From Lepas anatifera (lineage: Eukaryota; Arthropoda; Thecostraca; Lepadidae), in the NCBI GenBank assembly GCA_034440635.1, contig JAOTON010001945.1, forward strand, positions 310,001-374,000: a stretch of 64,000 nt of DNA, read 5' to 3'. The notes under the pieces are model-generated. The model saw only the letters and a list, made by a program, of their open reading frames with translations, was not told the origin of the DNA and ran no database searches. This document shows, piece by piece, positions 63,587 to 64,000 of this stretch. How positions within the stretch are numbered: position 1 is the stretch's first letter; each line of letters starts with the position of its first letter. The position numbers and the translations under genes are program-made.

Positions 63587-64000
63587 CTGGGAGCTGTCGT
63601 GATCGGGGCTCTCGCCGTGTGACATCGAGGAGAGCCATGATGTCGATGCTGCGATTTGGCCGCCTCTTCGCCTGATGACGGTTGAATCGGGTCCCTGCTC
63701 ACCCGTCTGCCGCCTGCTCCTGGACTCGTTGACCTGCGGCCAGCAATTCGCCGCCCCGCTCTCTTTCTCTGGGGAGGCGGGGACCTCGATCGTGATGTTC
63801 GCTCGGCGGGAGAGGAGATGGAGCCTGTCTTCTTCCCTGCCCGCTGCCGATGGTCCTCTGGGCCCGGTGGAGCCTGCACTGGTCCGGACCCCGACTGGGA
63901 GCTGTTGTGGTTGGGGTTCTCGTCATGCGACCTCGAGGGGAACCATGCTGCCGATGCCGCACTGAGACCTTCTGTCTGCCAGATGACAGTCGACTCAGGT
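63587..64000. repeat. Imperfect tandem duplication, period about 308 bp
   Basis: CTGGGAGCTGTCGTGATCGG at 63587 corresponds to CTGGGAGCTGTTGTGGTTGG at 63895. The similarity continues about 105 bp on each side of the pair through GACATCGAGGAGAGCCATG / GACCTCGAGGGGAACCATG and GATGACGGTTGAATCGGGT / GATGACAGTCGACTCAGGT. The second unit runs off the window edge. It is probably the beginning of a longer repeat. Confidence 0.7.

Overview
This window comes from a eukaryotic, almost certainly invertebrate animal, genome. Only one conventional host gene is recognisable: an uninterrupted EMG1/NEP1 (18S rRNA pseudouridine N1-methyltransferase) reading frame on the minus strand at 46169-46876. Most of the rest is mobile DNA. 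There are several clades of non-LTR retrotransposon, a tRNA-derived SINE with target-site duplications, hAT-like and TA-target MITEs, and TTAA-flanked elements full of AGGTCA/TGACCT hexamers. There are also two unusual satellite-like blocks. I see no bacterial-type operons, CRISPR, rRNA genes or intact tRNA genes. The mix of LINE clades and MITEs suggests an arthropod or another invertebrate, but the sequence alone does not settle the lineage.

Layout. 1-9 kb: gene-free, with an 82-bp tandem repeat, two inverted copies of a 450-470 bp TA-target MITE, a LINE remnant and one complete SINE insertion. 9-10 kb: a TTAA-flanked AGGTCA-rich element. 11.6-17.0 kb: copy 1 of a large TA-target element with GTTGTATCA-rich ends. 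It carries a hAT-like MITE, a 5'-truncated LINE with an open reverse transcriptase frame, a GGCCCCTGAGC satellite and part of an AGGTCA element. 17.5-19.5 kb: two abutting AGGTCA elements. 19.75-25.39 kb: a hAT-like element with a perfect 8-bp duplication. It contains a second hAT MITE, an AGGTCA element and a 2.6-kb degenerate tandem array that includes a 375-bp higher-order repeat. 27.1-39.3 kb: an AGGTCA element split by an 11-kb minus-strand LINE with ORF1 zinc knuckles, endonuclease, reverse transcriptase and RNase H. That LINE is itself interrupted by copy 2 of the TA element, a hAT MITE, a 1.3-kb element and a 40-bp SINE tail. 40.9-44.6 kb: a giant imperfect inverted repeat with arms of about 1.8 kb. 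44.8-45.7 kb: another AGGTCA element. 46.2-46.9 kb: EMG1. 49.2-50.4 kb: C-terminal LINE fragments. 51.8-57.2 kb: a CR1-like LINE interrupted by an antisense Ingi/I-group LINE with a perfect 15-bp duplication. 58.3-59.4 kb: a TIR element with a perfect 8-bp duplication. 59.7-62.9 kb: two more LINE pieces. 63.6-64 kb: an imperfect 308-bp duplication.

The nesting can be read as a relative chronology because many empty sites can be recognised, either by target-site duplications or by reading frames that resume across the insertion. No autonomous DNA transposase was recognised, so all the DNA elements here look non-autonomous. The most unusual signals are the AGGTCA-saturated, hairpin-capped TTAA elements, the 375-bp higher-order repeat inside a hAT-like element, and the long inverted repeat that holds two decayed copies of the same gene-like sequence.
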